Made by a program: the position numbers and the translations under genes. The notes below the pieces were generated by a model that ran no database searches, was not told the origin of the DNA, and worked only from the letters and a program-made list of their open reading frames with translations. 64,000 nt of DNA from the NCBI GenBank assembly GCA_021613335.1, contig JAJTWR010000061.1, forward strand, positions 1-64,000, written 5' to 3'. The DNA is from Whitmania pigra. Taxonomy: Eukaryota > Annelida > Clitellata > Hirudinida > Haemopidae. This document shows, one piece after another, positions 27,585-36,655 of the stretch. Each line of letters opens with the position of its first letter. Within the stretch, counting starts at the first letter, position 1.

Positions 27585-27715
27585 CCCCGTTAAGCGCAAC
27601 GATGGCTGCGCTTTCGACGGCTGTTTTGCTTTGGGAGGGCTGCGCCGCCCAGGCGCTGACGCAAGCGGCCACTGCCAGCAGACACCCCGCAATGAAACAG
27701 CGAAGGCGCTGGCAT
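27585..27715 (-). pseudogene. 5' fragment of a second LRR exoprotein gene
   Basis: Reading from an ATG at 27715 and allowing one extra T, this gives the same signal peptide as the LRR gene at 30119: RCFIAGCLLAVAACVSAWAA followed by QPSQSKTAVESAA. Similarity to the paralogue stops there, right at the murU 3' end. About 60 bases of upstream sequence are also duplicated (GCATGATGGGATGAAGGCCA near 27,765 and 30,170). It is a truncated tandem copy. Confidence 0.7.
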
Positions 27716-28179
27716 GATACGGGGGATGGGGTCGGTGTGAGCATCTGCATGGCCTTCATCCCATCATGCGCTGCTAACCCGCGCCGCGCCTTTATTCCAG
27801 CGCCCCAACAAGCCGTTTTGGGGTGAGCGCCAGCGCAAGGGGGTGTTTTCAGCTTCGACAATATACATATTGGGATTGCCAGTTAACGCCGAGAGGTCTT
27901 CGATGAGTGTGTTATTGATTCTTAAGTTAATCAACTTAGGTAATGGTGCTAATTCAGCAAGACTTTTAATAGGATTGCCTCTCAAATTGATTTCAACTAG
28001 TTCTTTTAAGTTTTCAGGCAGTTTATATCTCTAACCCCACTATTAATCAAAGATAGCTTTGTTAATCGCGTTAAACTCCCGATGCTACAGACATCTTTCA
28101 CTGGCCCATAAATCACCAAACTTTGCAATTGACGCAAGTCTTTGAGCTGATCACCCATAGGCTCGGCCACATCGATATT

Positions 28180-28184
28180 GAGTC
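28180..28184. repeat. Target-site duplication GAGTC, left of IS copy C
   Basis: GAGTC precedes the first base of the terminal repeat and recurs at 29466-29470. Removing one copy with the IS restores the LRR reading frame, so this is a genuine insertion footprint. Confidence 0.8.
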
Positions 28185-29465
28185 GGACGCCTCCGGAAAC
28201 TGGCGTTGGTGACGATTTTATGATTCAATTGTCTGTATCGGTAGATGGATGGAGGCCTTGATGAAGGGTCAGGTTGGTTTCTGGGATTTCGAACACAGCC
28301 TTGAAGCTCTGTCGGCGGAAGGTGATCCGCTGGAGAAACTGGAGCGAACGGTCTGCTTCGAGCAGTTTCGCCCGGCTCTGAGCAAGGCGGTTCGACGTTC
28401 CGACCCCTCGAAAGGGGGACGCCCCGGGTTCGATGTGCGCTGAAGTTCAAGATGCTGGTCTTGCAGGGGCTCTATGGCCTGTCACTCCAGCAGACGGCCT
28501 ACCAGGTGCAAGATCGCCTGACCTGCTTCGGTTCTGCGGTTTGCGTCCCGGCGAAGCGGTTCCCGACGCCAACACGCTGTGGGATTTTCGCGAGGCGCTG
28601 ATCACGGCCAGGGCGCTGGACCGGCTGTTTCAAACCCTCGATCAGATGATTTCCGATGCAGGCTATCTTGCCATGGGCGGCCAGATCATTGACGCGACGC
28701 TGGTGGCAGCCCCACGCCAGCGCAACAAAGACAGCGAGAAAGAGGCGATCAAAGCCGGTCAAATTCCCGAAGCATGGAAGGACAAGCCGGCCAAATTACG
28801 GCAGAAGGATCGAGAGGCTCGCTGGACGATGAAACTCTCCAAGCCAGGCCCAAAGAGGATGGGACGCCGCAGATCGATATCGCGACCCCGGTCTTTGGCT
28901 ACAAAAGCCACATTTCCATTGACCGCCGACATGGTATCATCCGCCGCTGCCTCGTCACGGATGCCGCCGCCGCGGATGGAGCGCGGCTGCGAGAGGGGCT
29001 GATTGCCCGGAACACAGCCTCGGATGTATGGGCCGATACGGCATACCGCTCAAAGAGCAACGAGGAATTTCTGCTTGATCATGGCAAGGTCAGCCGCATC
29101 CATCGCAAGAAACCAAAGGGCAGACCGATGAGCAAGGCCACAGCGAGGGCCAATGCGGTGAAGTCCAAAATCCGCGCCCGCGTTGAGCACGTCTTCGCCG
29201 AACAGAAAGATCGCATGAGTCTCTTCATCCGAACCATCGGAAAAGCAAGAGCAGAGGCGACCATCACTCTGGCCAACATGGCTTACAACATGAAACGCTG
29301 GTGCTGGTTGGAAAAAATGAACCCCGTCTGACCTGGGGAACAAGGAAAACGAGGTAAGTCGCCTCGCAAAACCCCGGACACATCGTCCTCTTCACCCGGC
29401 TTATGCCAAAAAAACAGCCCTTCCTCAACCAGAGATCCTTAAAAATCAGGTTTCCGGAGGTGTCC
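28185..29465 (+). mobile_element. IS5-family insertion sequence, copy C
   Basis: 1281 bases, opposite orientation to copies A and B, ends GGACGCCTCCGGAAAC (one mismatch) and GTTTCCGGAGGTGTCC. It is flanked by GAGTC direct repeats and inserted in the LRR gene. The clean duplication and high identity to copies A and B indicate recent movement. Its transposase is broken by separate one-base losses near 28,436, 28,524 and 28,849. Confidence 0.9.
28249..29331 (+). pseudogene. IS5-family transposase of copy C, frameshifted
   Basis: It begins MEALMKGQVGFWDFEH. A lost G in GATGTGCGCTG (copy A: GATGTGGCGCTG) ends the frame at 28441. The middle reads well in a second frame (LRFCGLRPGEAVPDANTLWD, DATLVAAPRQRNKDSEKE); a lost A near 28,849 moves the C-terminal third (GYKSHISIDRRHGIIRR, AEQKDRMSLFIRTIGKA) into a third frame. 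The lesions differ from those of copies A and B. Confidence 0.85.
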
Positions 29466-29470
29466 GAGTC
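29466..29470. repeat. Target-site duplication GAGTC, right of IS copy C
   Basis: Direct repeat partner of 28180-28184, immediately after the right terminal repeat of copy C. Confidence 0.8.
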
Positions 29471-30274
29471 GTATCAGGCTTTTCAGATGTCGCAGTGCAT
29501 CCAAGTTTTTACGCTTAGGCAAGCCTGTTTGGGGCTCTATTCCCAGATCCAAGGTTTTTAAATGACTTAAGGCGGCCAAAGGCTCCAGGCTCACGACTTG
29601 GGTGTTACGCAAACTCAGCGTTTTAAGATTTTTGAAGTTGGCAATGACGCTGATGTCGAGAGTGTTTTTGTTGCCTTCAATGTACAAACTCTCAAGAGAG
29701 GTGTAATTTGAAATCGGTGTGAGGTCATTAACATTAGCTCCCACTGCGCAACTCTTGGTTTCTCCAAAGTATTGAATGGGACTTAAATCACGGATTTGCC
29801 CTGCCCCCTTGAATCCAGCAGAATTAGCGGTTCGCGGATTTTTCACTGATCCAAAGTACTCATACTCAACATTGTCACAAAACTCAGCTCCCAGCGGCTT
29901 GCCTTCCGCTTTGGCCCAACCTTCCAGCGTCTCTCGCTGTGACGGATTAGGGTTGGCGCACAGTTGTTTGAATTTAGCGCGCCGCGCTTCGTGGTCGACC
30001 AAGCGGGCGGCTGCGCTTTCGACGGCTGTTTGGCTTTTGGGGGGCTGTACTGCCCAGGCGTTGGCGCCAGCGGCCACTGCCAGCAGCCAGCCTGCCATAA
30101 AACAACGAGGCGCTGGCATGATACGAGTGATGGGATCGGTGTTGGCGTCTGCATGGCCTTCATCCCATCATGCGCTGTAAACAAGCCTTGGCCTCGGGGT
30201 GCAGCACGCGGCGGCTGGTGGAGTGTGACTCTTGCAGGCGGTTCATTGCTCACGCGCGCCTGACCGTAGGCGGG

Positions 30275-30534
30275 TTACTCGATGGCAAACGCCACGACCG
30301 CTTTTCTCGATCGCTGGATCAACCCGGTTCTTCATCTTCAATATAGGATTCTTACGGCTGATCTCAAACCAGGGCGGCTTCACCGCCTTGCTCATAAAGT
30401 TCTTTGAAGCGCTAAAAACTGTCTCGGTTAAATCCCATGACCTTACAGGCATTGGAGACGATATCGAGTTGCTCGGCAAGCCGCAGCAGGCACACCTTGT
30501 TCGTGATTATTCTGCTCTGTTGTCCTGCGTTCAT
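30275..30534 (-). mobile_element. Fragment of an IS481-type transposase gene
   Basis: From an ATG at 30534 the minus strand reads NAGQQSRIITNKVCLLRLAE and SNACKVMGFNRDSF, a TAG where relatives have Tyr, then RFKELYEQGGEAALV. After a shift it reads EISRKNPILK and NRVDPAIEKS. This is the N-terminal helix-turn-helix region of IS481-type transposases. Only about 85 codons remain and the DDE core is absent, so it is a dead 5' fragment. Confidence 0.65.
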
Positions 30535-30603
30535 CCAACTTCCCGTTCTCTTGCCGGTTTAGCAAAAAATATCGAAATGTCGGATTAAATCTTGATCAGT
30601 ACA

Positions 30604-30657
30604 GAATTCGACGTTCAATTCCGGCCCGACATCGATGCCACATCGAACGTCGAATTC
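30604..30657. repeat. Perfect 13-bp inverted repeat GAATTCGACGTTC
   Basis: Arms at 30604-30616 and 30645-30657 are exact complements separated by 28 bases, just beyond the 3' end of the aldehyde dehydrogenase gene. This could be an IS or transposon end pair, an operator or a folded 3' end; no U-tract follows, so it is not a classical terminator. Confidence 0.55.
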
Positions 30658-30665
30658 AAAAATTC

Positions 30666-30690
30666 CACGAGAGCCATAAAGTCACTCGCG
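30666..30690. terminator. Small hairpin element, copy 1
   Basis: CACGAG and CTCGCG pair around a 13-base loop containing ATAAAGT. A closely similar element with compensating stem changes lies at 40736-40760. Both sit just past the 3' ends of minus-strand genes, suggesting a transcript-end or intergenic repeat element. Confidence 0.4.
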
Positions 30691-30703
30691 GTCTCTGTCG
30701 CAC

Positions 30704-32172
30704 TCAGATGGGTATTCCACCAAAACACAGATATTTCATCTCGGTGAAATCGTCCAGGCCATATTTCGAGCCTTCACGACCGATGCCGCTTTCCTTGACC
30801 CCGCCAAAGGGGGCAAGCTCGGTCGAGATGATGCCTTCATTGATGCCGACCATGCCATATTCCAGCTTTTCCGCCACTTTCCACACTCGAGCGATGTCGC
30901 GGGCATAAAAATACGCCGCCAGGCCAAATTCGGTGGCATTGGCAAGAGCGATGGCCTGATCGTCGGTTTTGAAACGGAATAACGGCGCCACGGGGCCAAA
31001 AATTTCCTCGCGCGCCACCGCCATGTCAGCGGTCACGTCCGTCAGAATCGTCGGCTGGAAAAAGCCATGACCCAGCGCATGACGCTGGCCGCCAAGCGCC
31101 AGTTTCGCTCCTTTGGCCAGAGCGTCGGCGATCAGCCGCTCCACTTTAGTCACGGCGTCCTGGTGATCAGCGGACCTTGCTGGGCATCTGCGACCGTCAG
31201 GCCGGGGCCAACTTTCAGCGCCGCCACCGCTGCGGTCAGTTTTTCGGCAAAAGCGTCATAAACGCCCTCTTGCACTAAAAATCGATTGGTGCAAACGCAA
31301 GTCTGGCCGGCATTGCGGTATTTCGAGGCCAGCGCCCCGGCAACCGCCGCATCCAAATCGGCATCGTCGAACACAATGAAAGGCGCATTGCCGCCCAATT
31401 CCAGGCTGACCTTCTTCACCGTGCCAGCGCATTGCGCCATCAGCAGCTTGCCGATCTCGGTCGAACCGGTGAAAGACAATTTTCGGACCAGCGGATTGCC
31501 GGTCAATTCGCCGCCCACCGTCGCCGGGCGGTTGCTGGTAACGACATTGAACACGCCACGCGGAATCCCCGCCCGGTGCGCCAGCTCAGCCAAAGCCAGG
31601 GCCGAAAGCGGCGTATCCTCCGCCGGCTTGACCACCACCGGACACCCGGCGGCCAAAGCCGGAGCGCATTTGCGCGTGATCATGGCGATGGGAAAATTCC
31701 ACGGCGTGATCGCCGCCACCACGCCGATCGGTTCGCGCAGCACCAGAATGCGCTTATCGCGCCCGTGACCCGGGATGACATCGCCATAAGCCCGCTTGCC
31801 TTCCTCGGCGAACCATTCGACGAAAGCGGCGCCATAGGCAACCTCGCCGCGCGCTTCGGCCAGCGGTTTGCCTTGCTCCGCCGTCATCAGCATTGCCAGG
31901 TCTTCCTGGGCGGCCAGGAGCAGCTCGTACCAGCGGCGCAAAAGGGCGGCGCGCTCTTTGGCGGTCCTGGCGCGCCAACCGCCCCAGGCGGCATTGGCGG
32001 CCTCGATCGCCCTGCGGGTTTCAACCGCCCCCATCGCCGGAACGTGCGCGATGACGCCGCCATCGGCTGGATTGGTAACGGCGAAACCGGCGCCATCGGC
32101 GGCGTCGCACCAGGTTCCGTCGATATAAGCTTGCCCGCGCAATAGCGCCGGGTCCTGCAACTGCAACCGCAT
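30704..32172 (-). pseudogene. gabD: NAD(P)-dependent succinate-semialdehyde-type dehydrogenase, one frameshift
   Basis: From 32172, MRLQLQDPALLRGQAYIDGT onward matches GabD-type aldehyde dehydrogenases: TPWNFPIAMITRKCAPALAA, FTGSTEIGKLL, catalytic Glu in SLELGGNAPFIVFDDAD and catalytic Cys in NAGQTCVCTNRFLVQEGVYD. A missing G/C in the short run near 31,162 ends the frame after QQGPLIT; VTKVERLIADALAKGAKLAL, EEIFGPVAPLF and PFGGVKESGIGREGSKYG follow in the next frame. It converts succinate semialdehyde to succinate (GABA/aromatic breakdown) if intact. Divergent from the BzdR-like regulator. Confidence 0.85.
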
Positions 32173-32398
32173 GGAACGGCTCCGTCAAAAAGAATACCAT
32201 CCCTCACATGTACCCGACCGGCGGCAAAGACCACAGGAATTAAAAATCTTCCTTTGCGGCATCGATAAGCTGCCACTGACCGATCGGCTTGAGCAAATCG
32301 TCGCTTGCTTGGCTTGAGTGTTGCCAGCGCTCGGGCAACAAGGTTAATTGACGATATGGGATGTTTTCTGTTTTACGTTCGAGCGAGAAGGATGAGCG

Positions 32399-33331
32399 GT
32401 GCCGGAACGGACCTCCAAGGGGACGGAAAACTCGCCTCCCGCGCCCAGCTCTGATATGCATCAGGGCGATTTCGCGCAAATGACCCGGGCTTTGGGCGAG
32501 CGGGTGCGACAATATCGCGCCCGGCGCGGCATGTCGCGCAAGGTATTGTCACGTTTATCCGGCGTGTCGGAACGTTATCTGGCGCAGATGGAAAGCGGTC
32601 GCGCCAATGTCAGCTTTCACATTTTGTGGAATTTGGCCCAAACCATGGATACCGGCGTCACTGATCTGTTGCACGAGCACGGTTTGGAAAATCCAGATCT
32701 CGTTCTTGCGCGCCGTTTACTGGAGACATTGTCGCCGCAAGAACAATCGACCGCCTATGCGCTCTTGCGCCAACGCTTTGGCAATGGCCGCAACCCGGTG
32801 ACCCGGGTCGGCTTGATCGGCTTGCGCGGCGGCGGCAAAACCACCTTGGGACGGATCGCGGCAAACCATTTTGGCGTGCCGTTCTTGCGGCTGTCGCAGA
32901 TGGTGGAAGAAATCGCCGGCATGGAGCTGGCGGAGATTTTCGTTACCATGGGGCAAAAGGGCTATCGTCGGCTGGAGATGAAGGCGCTGCAGACCGCCAT
33001 TGCCGAGCATCGGCATGCGATCATCGAAACCGGCGGTTCGCTGGTCTCGGAACCGGCAACCTTCGAGGTGCTGCTGTCGAGCTGTTTTACGATTTGGGTG
33101 AAAGCAGCCGCGCAAGAACATATGCAACGCGTGGTCGATCAGGGCGATACCCGGCCCTTGGAAGGGCATTTGCAGCAGGCGATGGACGATTTGACCGCCA
33201 TCTTGCACGCGCGCGCCAGCTTTTACGGTCGAGCCGACGCCACCCTCGACACCTCGAACCGCACCCAAGCCGAGTGCGGCGCCGAACTGATCGCCCTGTG
33301 CGCCCCTTATCTGACAGCAGTTTCGTCCTGA
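32399..33331 (+). CDS. BzdR/BoxR-like regulator: XRE HTH fused to a shikimate-kinase-like domain
   Basis: 310 residues from a GTG at 32399 behind AGAAGGA. Residues about 27-95 are an XRE helix-turn-helix (ALGERVRQYRARRGMSRKVL, SGVSERYLAQMESGRANVSF). After a linker, residues about 135-300 resemble shikimate kinase, with P-loop GLRGGGKTTLGRIAANHFGV and ETGGSLVSEP. This architecture is known from BzdR and BoxR, benzoyl-CoA-responsive repressors of benzoate degradation. No bzd or box genes are visible; the divergent aldehyde dehydrogenase and nearby aromatic cluster are possible targets. The ligand here is inferred. Confidence 0.8.
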   Translation: MPERTSKGTENSPPAPSSDMHQGDFAQMTRALGERVRQYRARRGMSRKVLSRLSGVSERYLAQMESGRANVSFHILWNLAQTMDTGVTDLLHEHGLENPDLVLARRLLETLSPQEQSTAYALLRQRFGNGRNPVTRVGLIGLRGGGKTTLGRIAANHFGVPFLRLSQMVEEIAGMELAEIFVTMGQKGYRRLEMKALQTAIAEHRHAIIETGGSLVSEPATFEVLLSSCFTIWVKAAAQEHMQRVVDQGDTRPLEGHLQQAMDDLTAILHARASFYGRADATLDTSNRTQAECGAELIALCAPYLTAVSS

Positions 33332-33792
33332 CCGGCCGGCCGATCGATCAGGCCGCGCGCATGGCAGTGTAGTTTTTGCATGATCTTATCCAAGATCGCC
33401 CGCTCCGCCCCATCGAGCGCAGATAAAATCTCTACCTCACGCGCTGTCGCCAGCGGAACGATGCGCCGGTACAACTCATTGCCGGACGGGGTCAACTGCA
33501 ACAGCTTAACCCGACGATCTCGGGGATTTTCCTCGCGCGCCACCAGACCGTTTTCGACCAGCCGCGCCACCGCCCGGCTAACCTGCATCTTGTCCAGGGT
33601 CGAATAGGGGGCAAGATCGCGCGCGGTCATCGCCGCATTGTTGCCGAGCGCCGCTAGAATGCGCCATTCCGCTCGGTTGAGATGAAAACGATCCGTATAA
33701 AGCCGCGCCACCGCCTGCGAAACCGCATCGGCCAGCACTGCCAGCCGGTAAGGAAAAAACCGCGTCAATTCGAAAGACTGATCTGCATCCAT
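33307..33792 (-). CDS. MarR-family transcriptional regulator
   Basis: 161 residues from the ATG at 33792, preceded by GAGAGGGGG. The winged-helix region shows FHLNRAEWRILAALGNNAAM, STLDKMQVSRAVARLVENGL and the wing with EENPRDRRVKLLQLT, all typical of MarR. It is divergent from the VOC/monooxygenase/DUF2783 genes and so probably represses them, with an aromatic acid as inducer. Its 3' end overlaps the convergent BzdR-like gene by 25 bases. Confidence 0.88.
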   Translation of the reverse strand: MDADQSFELTRFFPYRLAVLADAVSQAVARLYTDRFHLNRAEWRILAALGNNAAMTARDLAPYSTLDKMQVSRAVARLVENGLVAREENPRDRRVKLLQLTPSGNELYRRIVPLATAREVEILSALDGAERAILDKIMQKLHCHARGLIDRPAGQDETAVR

Positions 33793-33910
33793 CGCGCCCC
33801 CTCTCAATATGTCTGGCTTTAACATGAATCGGCGATACGGCGCCTTGCCAAATTTAGGAACATCTGTTACTAATTGATTCGGTAACCGCACTGTTACCGG
33901 GGAGGAAACA

Positions 33911-34450
33911 ATGACCGTCGAAAAATTTCACCATGTCGCCTATCGCTGCCGGGATGCCAAGGAAACCGTTGAGTTCTACGCTCGCATCCTGGACATGGAG
34001 TTGATTGGCGCCATTGCCGAGGACCGGGTTCCCTCGACCAAGGAGCCTGACCCTTATATGCATATTTTTCTGGATGCAGGCAGCGGGAATATCCTGGCAT
34101 TTTTTGAACTGCCCAATTCGCCGCCGATGGGGCGCGATCCGAACACGCCGGACTGGACGCAGCATATCGCCTTTCAAGCGCCCGATTTCGCCACGCTGGA
34201 GCGGGTGAAGGCCAAGGCTGAAGCCGAGGGAATCAACGTCATCGGGCCAACCGATCATACGATTTTTCAGTCGATCTATTTCTTTGACCCGTCGGGTCAC
34301 CGGCTGGAATTGGCCACTTGGACGGCCACGCCGGAGATGCTGGCCAGGATGAAAGCGGTGGCTCCGGCGATGATCGAGGAATGGGCCAAGACCAAAACCC
34401 CCCCGCGCCACGCCGCTTGGCTGCATCAAAAGGAATTCGGCGCCGCTTGA
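33911..34450 (+). CDS. VOC-superfamily (glyoxalase/extradiol dioxygenase-like) protein
   Basis: 179 residues after GGGGAGG. It starts TVEKFHHVAYRCRDAKETVE, with a metal-ligand-like His at HHVAYR, a second His region at WTQHIAFQAPDFATLERVKA, and FFDPSGHRLELATW with the usual Glu ligand. A single paired beta-alpha-beta-beta-beta domain plus a C-terminal helix. It is the first gene of the cluster with the flavin monooxygenase and DUF2783, and probably acts on an aromatic or ring-opened intermediate. The exact reaction cannot be told. Confidence 0.8.
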   Translation: MTVEKFHHVAYRCRDAKETVEFYARILDMELIGAIAEDRVPSTKEPDPYMHIFLDAGSGNILAFFELPNSPPMGRDPNTPDWTQHIAFQAPDFATLERVKAKAEAEGINVIGPTDHTIFQSIYFFDPSGHRLELATWTATPEMLARMKAVAPAMIEEWAKTKTPPRHAAWLHQKEFGAA

Positions 34451-34492
34451 TGCGCCGGGTAACGAACGACATTGGAGGGAAGGAAGCCTGGG

Positions 34493-36106
34493 ATGCTGAA
34501 AACCTATCGCTATCCGGTCTTTACCTACCGGCAATCGGCCGAACAGCGCGACGGCAAGCTTGTGCGTCATAAGGCGGTCGTGATCGGCGCCGGGCCAATC
34601 GGGCTGACGGCGGCGTTGGATCTGGCGGCTCATGGCGTGGACTGCGTGCTGTTGGACGATAACAACACCGTTTCGGTTGGATCGCGGGCGGTATGTTACG
34701 CCAAGCGGCCGCTGGAAATCTGGGACCGGCTTGGCTGTGCCGACCGCATGGTCGCCAAGGGCGTCAGCTGGAAAGTTGGCAAGGTTTTTTTTGAGAACGA
34801 CCTGCGTTACCAGTTCGATCTGTTACCGGAACCGGAACATAAAATGCCGGCCATGATCAATCTCCAGCAATATTACCTGGAAGAATATATGGTCGAGGAG
34901 TGTGGCAGGCATCCGTCGATCGATCTGCGATGGCAGCATAAATTGATCAGCCTGCGTCAGGAGGCCGATTATGCCGTTCTGACCGTGGAAACTCCGGATG
35001 GTATTTTTACCATGGAAGCCGATTGGGTGATTGCCTGTGACGGCGCCAATTCGGACACGCGAAAAATGGTCGGCGCTGAATTTACCGGTCAGTTTTTCCA
35101 AGACCGCTTCTTGATTGCCGATGTGGTAATGAAAGCCGATTTTCCAACCGAGCGTTGGTTTTGGTTCGATCCGCCCTTTCATCGCAACCAGTCGACGCTG
35201 CTGCACAAGCAGGCCGACGATGTTTGGCGTATTGATTTTCAATTGGGCTGGGATGCCGATCCAGCACAGGAAAAACAGCCGGAAAATATCATTCCGCGCG
35301 TGCGCGCCATGCTGGGAGACAAGGCCGATTTCGAGCTGGAATGGGCGTCGATTTATCAATTCGCCTGCCGGCGCATCGATAATTTCCGCTATGGCCGGGT
35401 GTTGTTTGCCGGCGATGCCGCCCACCAGGTTTCCCCTTTGGCGCACGCGGAGCCAATACCGGCGTGCAGGATATCGACAATCTGGTCTGGAAATTGAAGC
35501 TGGCGATTGACGGTATCGCCCCAACGGCCCTGATCGACAGTTATAACGAGGAACGCGCTTTTGCCGCTGACGACAATCTGCTCAATTCCACCCGTTCGAC
35601 GGATTTCATCACCCCCAAGAGCGAAATGAGTCGGCGTTTCCGCAACGCGGTGTTAGATTTGGCTGGCAACTATCCCTTTGCCCGGCCGCTGGTCAATTCC
35701 GGGCGCCTGTCCACTCCGACCCCCTATCGCCATTCCTCGCTGAACACGCCAGACGATGCCGATTTTGCCGGCAATATGTACCCCGGCGCCAATTGCGCCG
35801 ATGCGCCGGTGACGGTTGGCGGGAAAGATGGTTGGTTCCTGCATCGGATCGGCGGCGCTTTCACCATTGTGACCTTCGGTCCAGCGGCTGTTAAAAACGC
35901 TCGAGTGGCATCGGATCGCCATCCCGGTCCTGTCGATTGGCCAGGACATTCAAGACAGTAAAGGCCGCCTGGCCGAACGCTATGACGCTCGCCCCGGCAC
36001 CACCTATCTCATCCGCCCGGATCAGCATGTCGCTGCCCGCTGGCGCGGCTTCGATCCCGCCAGAATCCGCGCCGCTCTGGCCCGCGCCTGTGCGATGGCC
36101 CACTGA
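34493..36106 (+). pseudogene. FAD-dependent aromatic hydroxylase (MhpA-like), two frameshifts
   Basis: The ATG at 34493 follows GGAGGGAAGGAAG. It has the Rossmann GxGxxG in VIGAGPIGLTAALDLAAHGV, the linker region AVCYAKRPLEIWDRLGCADR, the DG motif WVIACDGANSDTRKM and the GD motif GRVLFAGDAAHQVSP. A lost T at 35437-35439 breaks the frame in the FGARGANTGVQD region; translation continues in frame +1 (DIDNLVWKLKLAIDGIAPTA). An extra A at 35893-35897 then leads to TLEWHRIAIPVLSIGQDIQD and the end. This group hydroxylates phenolic acids using NAD(P)H. It belongs to the MarR-controlled cluster; both lesions are in homopolymers. Confidence 0.85.
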
Positions 36107-36129
36107 TTTTTGATAAGGACAGCCCGATC

Positions 36130-36357
36130 ATGAGCCTGATCCTGACCCCCAATATCGCCGATCCCGACGGTTTTTATCAAGAGCTGGTCGACAGCCAACG
36201 CGATATGACCGATGCCGCCGCCAGCATGATGAATTGTAAATTGATCCTGATCCTGGCCAACCATATCGGCGACCGTCAGATATTGCGCGCCGCTCTGGCG
36301 GCTGCCGGCGGCAAAACCGGCTCGCTCTCACCAGACGGCGAAGACGAACGGCGCTGA
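36130..36357 (+). CDS. DUF2783 small protein
   Basis: 75 residues. The sequence NIADPDGFYQELVDSQRDMT followed by NCKLILILANHIGDRQILRA is the DUF2783 pattern, a small protein found next to flavin hydroxylases in alphaproteobacterial aromatic clusters. It starts 23 bases after the monooxygenase stop with AAGGAC upstream, so it is the last gene of that operon. Function unknown; an accessory to the hydroxylase is a reasonable guess. Confidence 0.8.
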   Translation: MSLILTPNIADPDGFYQELVDSQRDMTDAAASMMNCKLILILANHIGDRQILRAALAAAGGKTGSLSPDGEDERR

Positions 36358-36655
36358 AGGTTTTCGCTTCGGCCTTTGCTAAGAGCTGAGCGCGAAATAG
36401 CGGATGGCGGCAAGCTTGATCGTCATCCGCTGCTCGGCCCGCACGATAGGTCGATCCAACAGCTTCAGGTCTGAAAAGAAGGCCAGATGCGGCAAAATGA
36501 ACCGCGCTCCCAATGAGCGGAGAACAAGACCGCACGCAACGCCGAACGGATCGAAGCTTTTGCTTACCGCCTGATATCGCGAACGGGCAGAGGTCTTCGC
36601 CGCTTGGCGGATTTCTCTCGTATCCTATATTGCTGCTCGAGCAAAGGAGCGCCTC
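36358..36655. other. Intergenic region without a recognised gene
   Basis: About 300 bases between DUF2783 and pepF. No convincing gene, repeat or terminator was seen; it presumably contains the pepF promoter. Confidence 0.5.

Larger units (their letters stand above)
27764..30119 (-). pseudogene. Secreted leucine-rich-repeat protein gene split by IS copy C
   Basis: From 30119 it encodes a signal peptide (MPAPRCFMAGWLLAVAAGAN, AWA cut), a Cys/Lys-rich segment and short LRRs such as LESLYIEGNKNTLDISVIAN and LKTLSLRNTQVVSLEPLAAL. At 29466 it meets the IS. Removing the IS and one GAGTC copy joins LRHLKSLIRL to NIDVAEPMGDQLKDLRQLQS in frame, and LRRs continue (LTRLTKLSLINSGVRDIN). A one-base shift near 28,028 then leads to ENLKELVEINLRGNPIKSLA and a stop at 27764, for about 355 residues in all. 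The DNA is distinctly AT-rich. It is probably an exported or surface protein acquired by transfer; function unknown. Confidence 0.75.
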
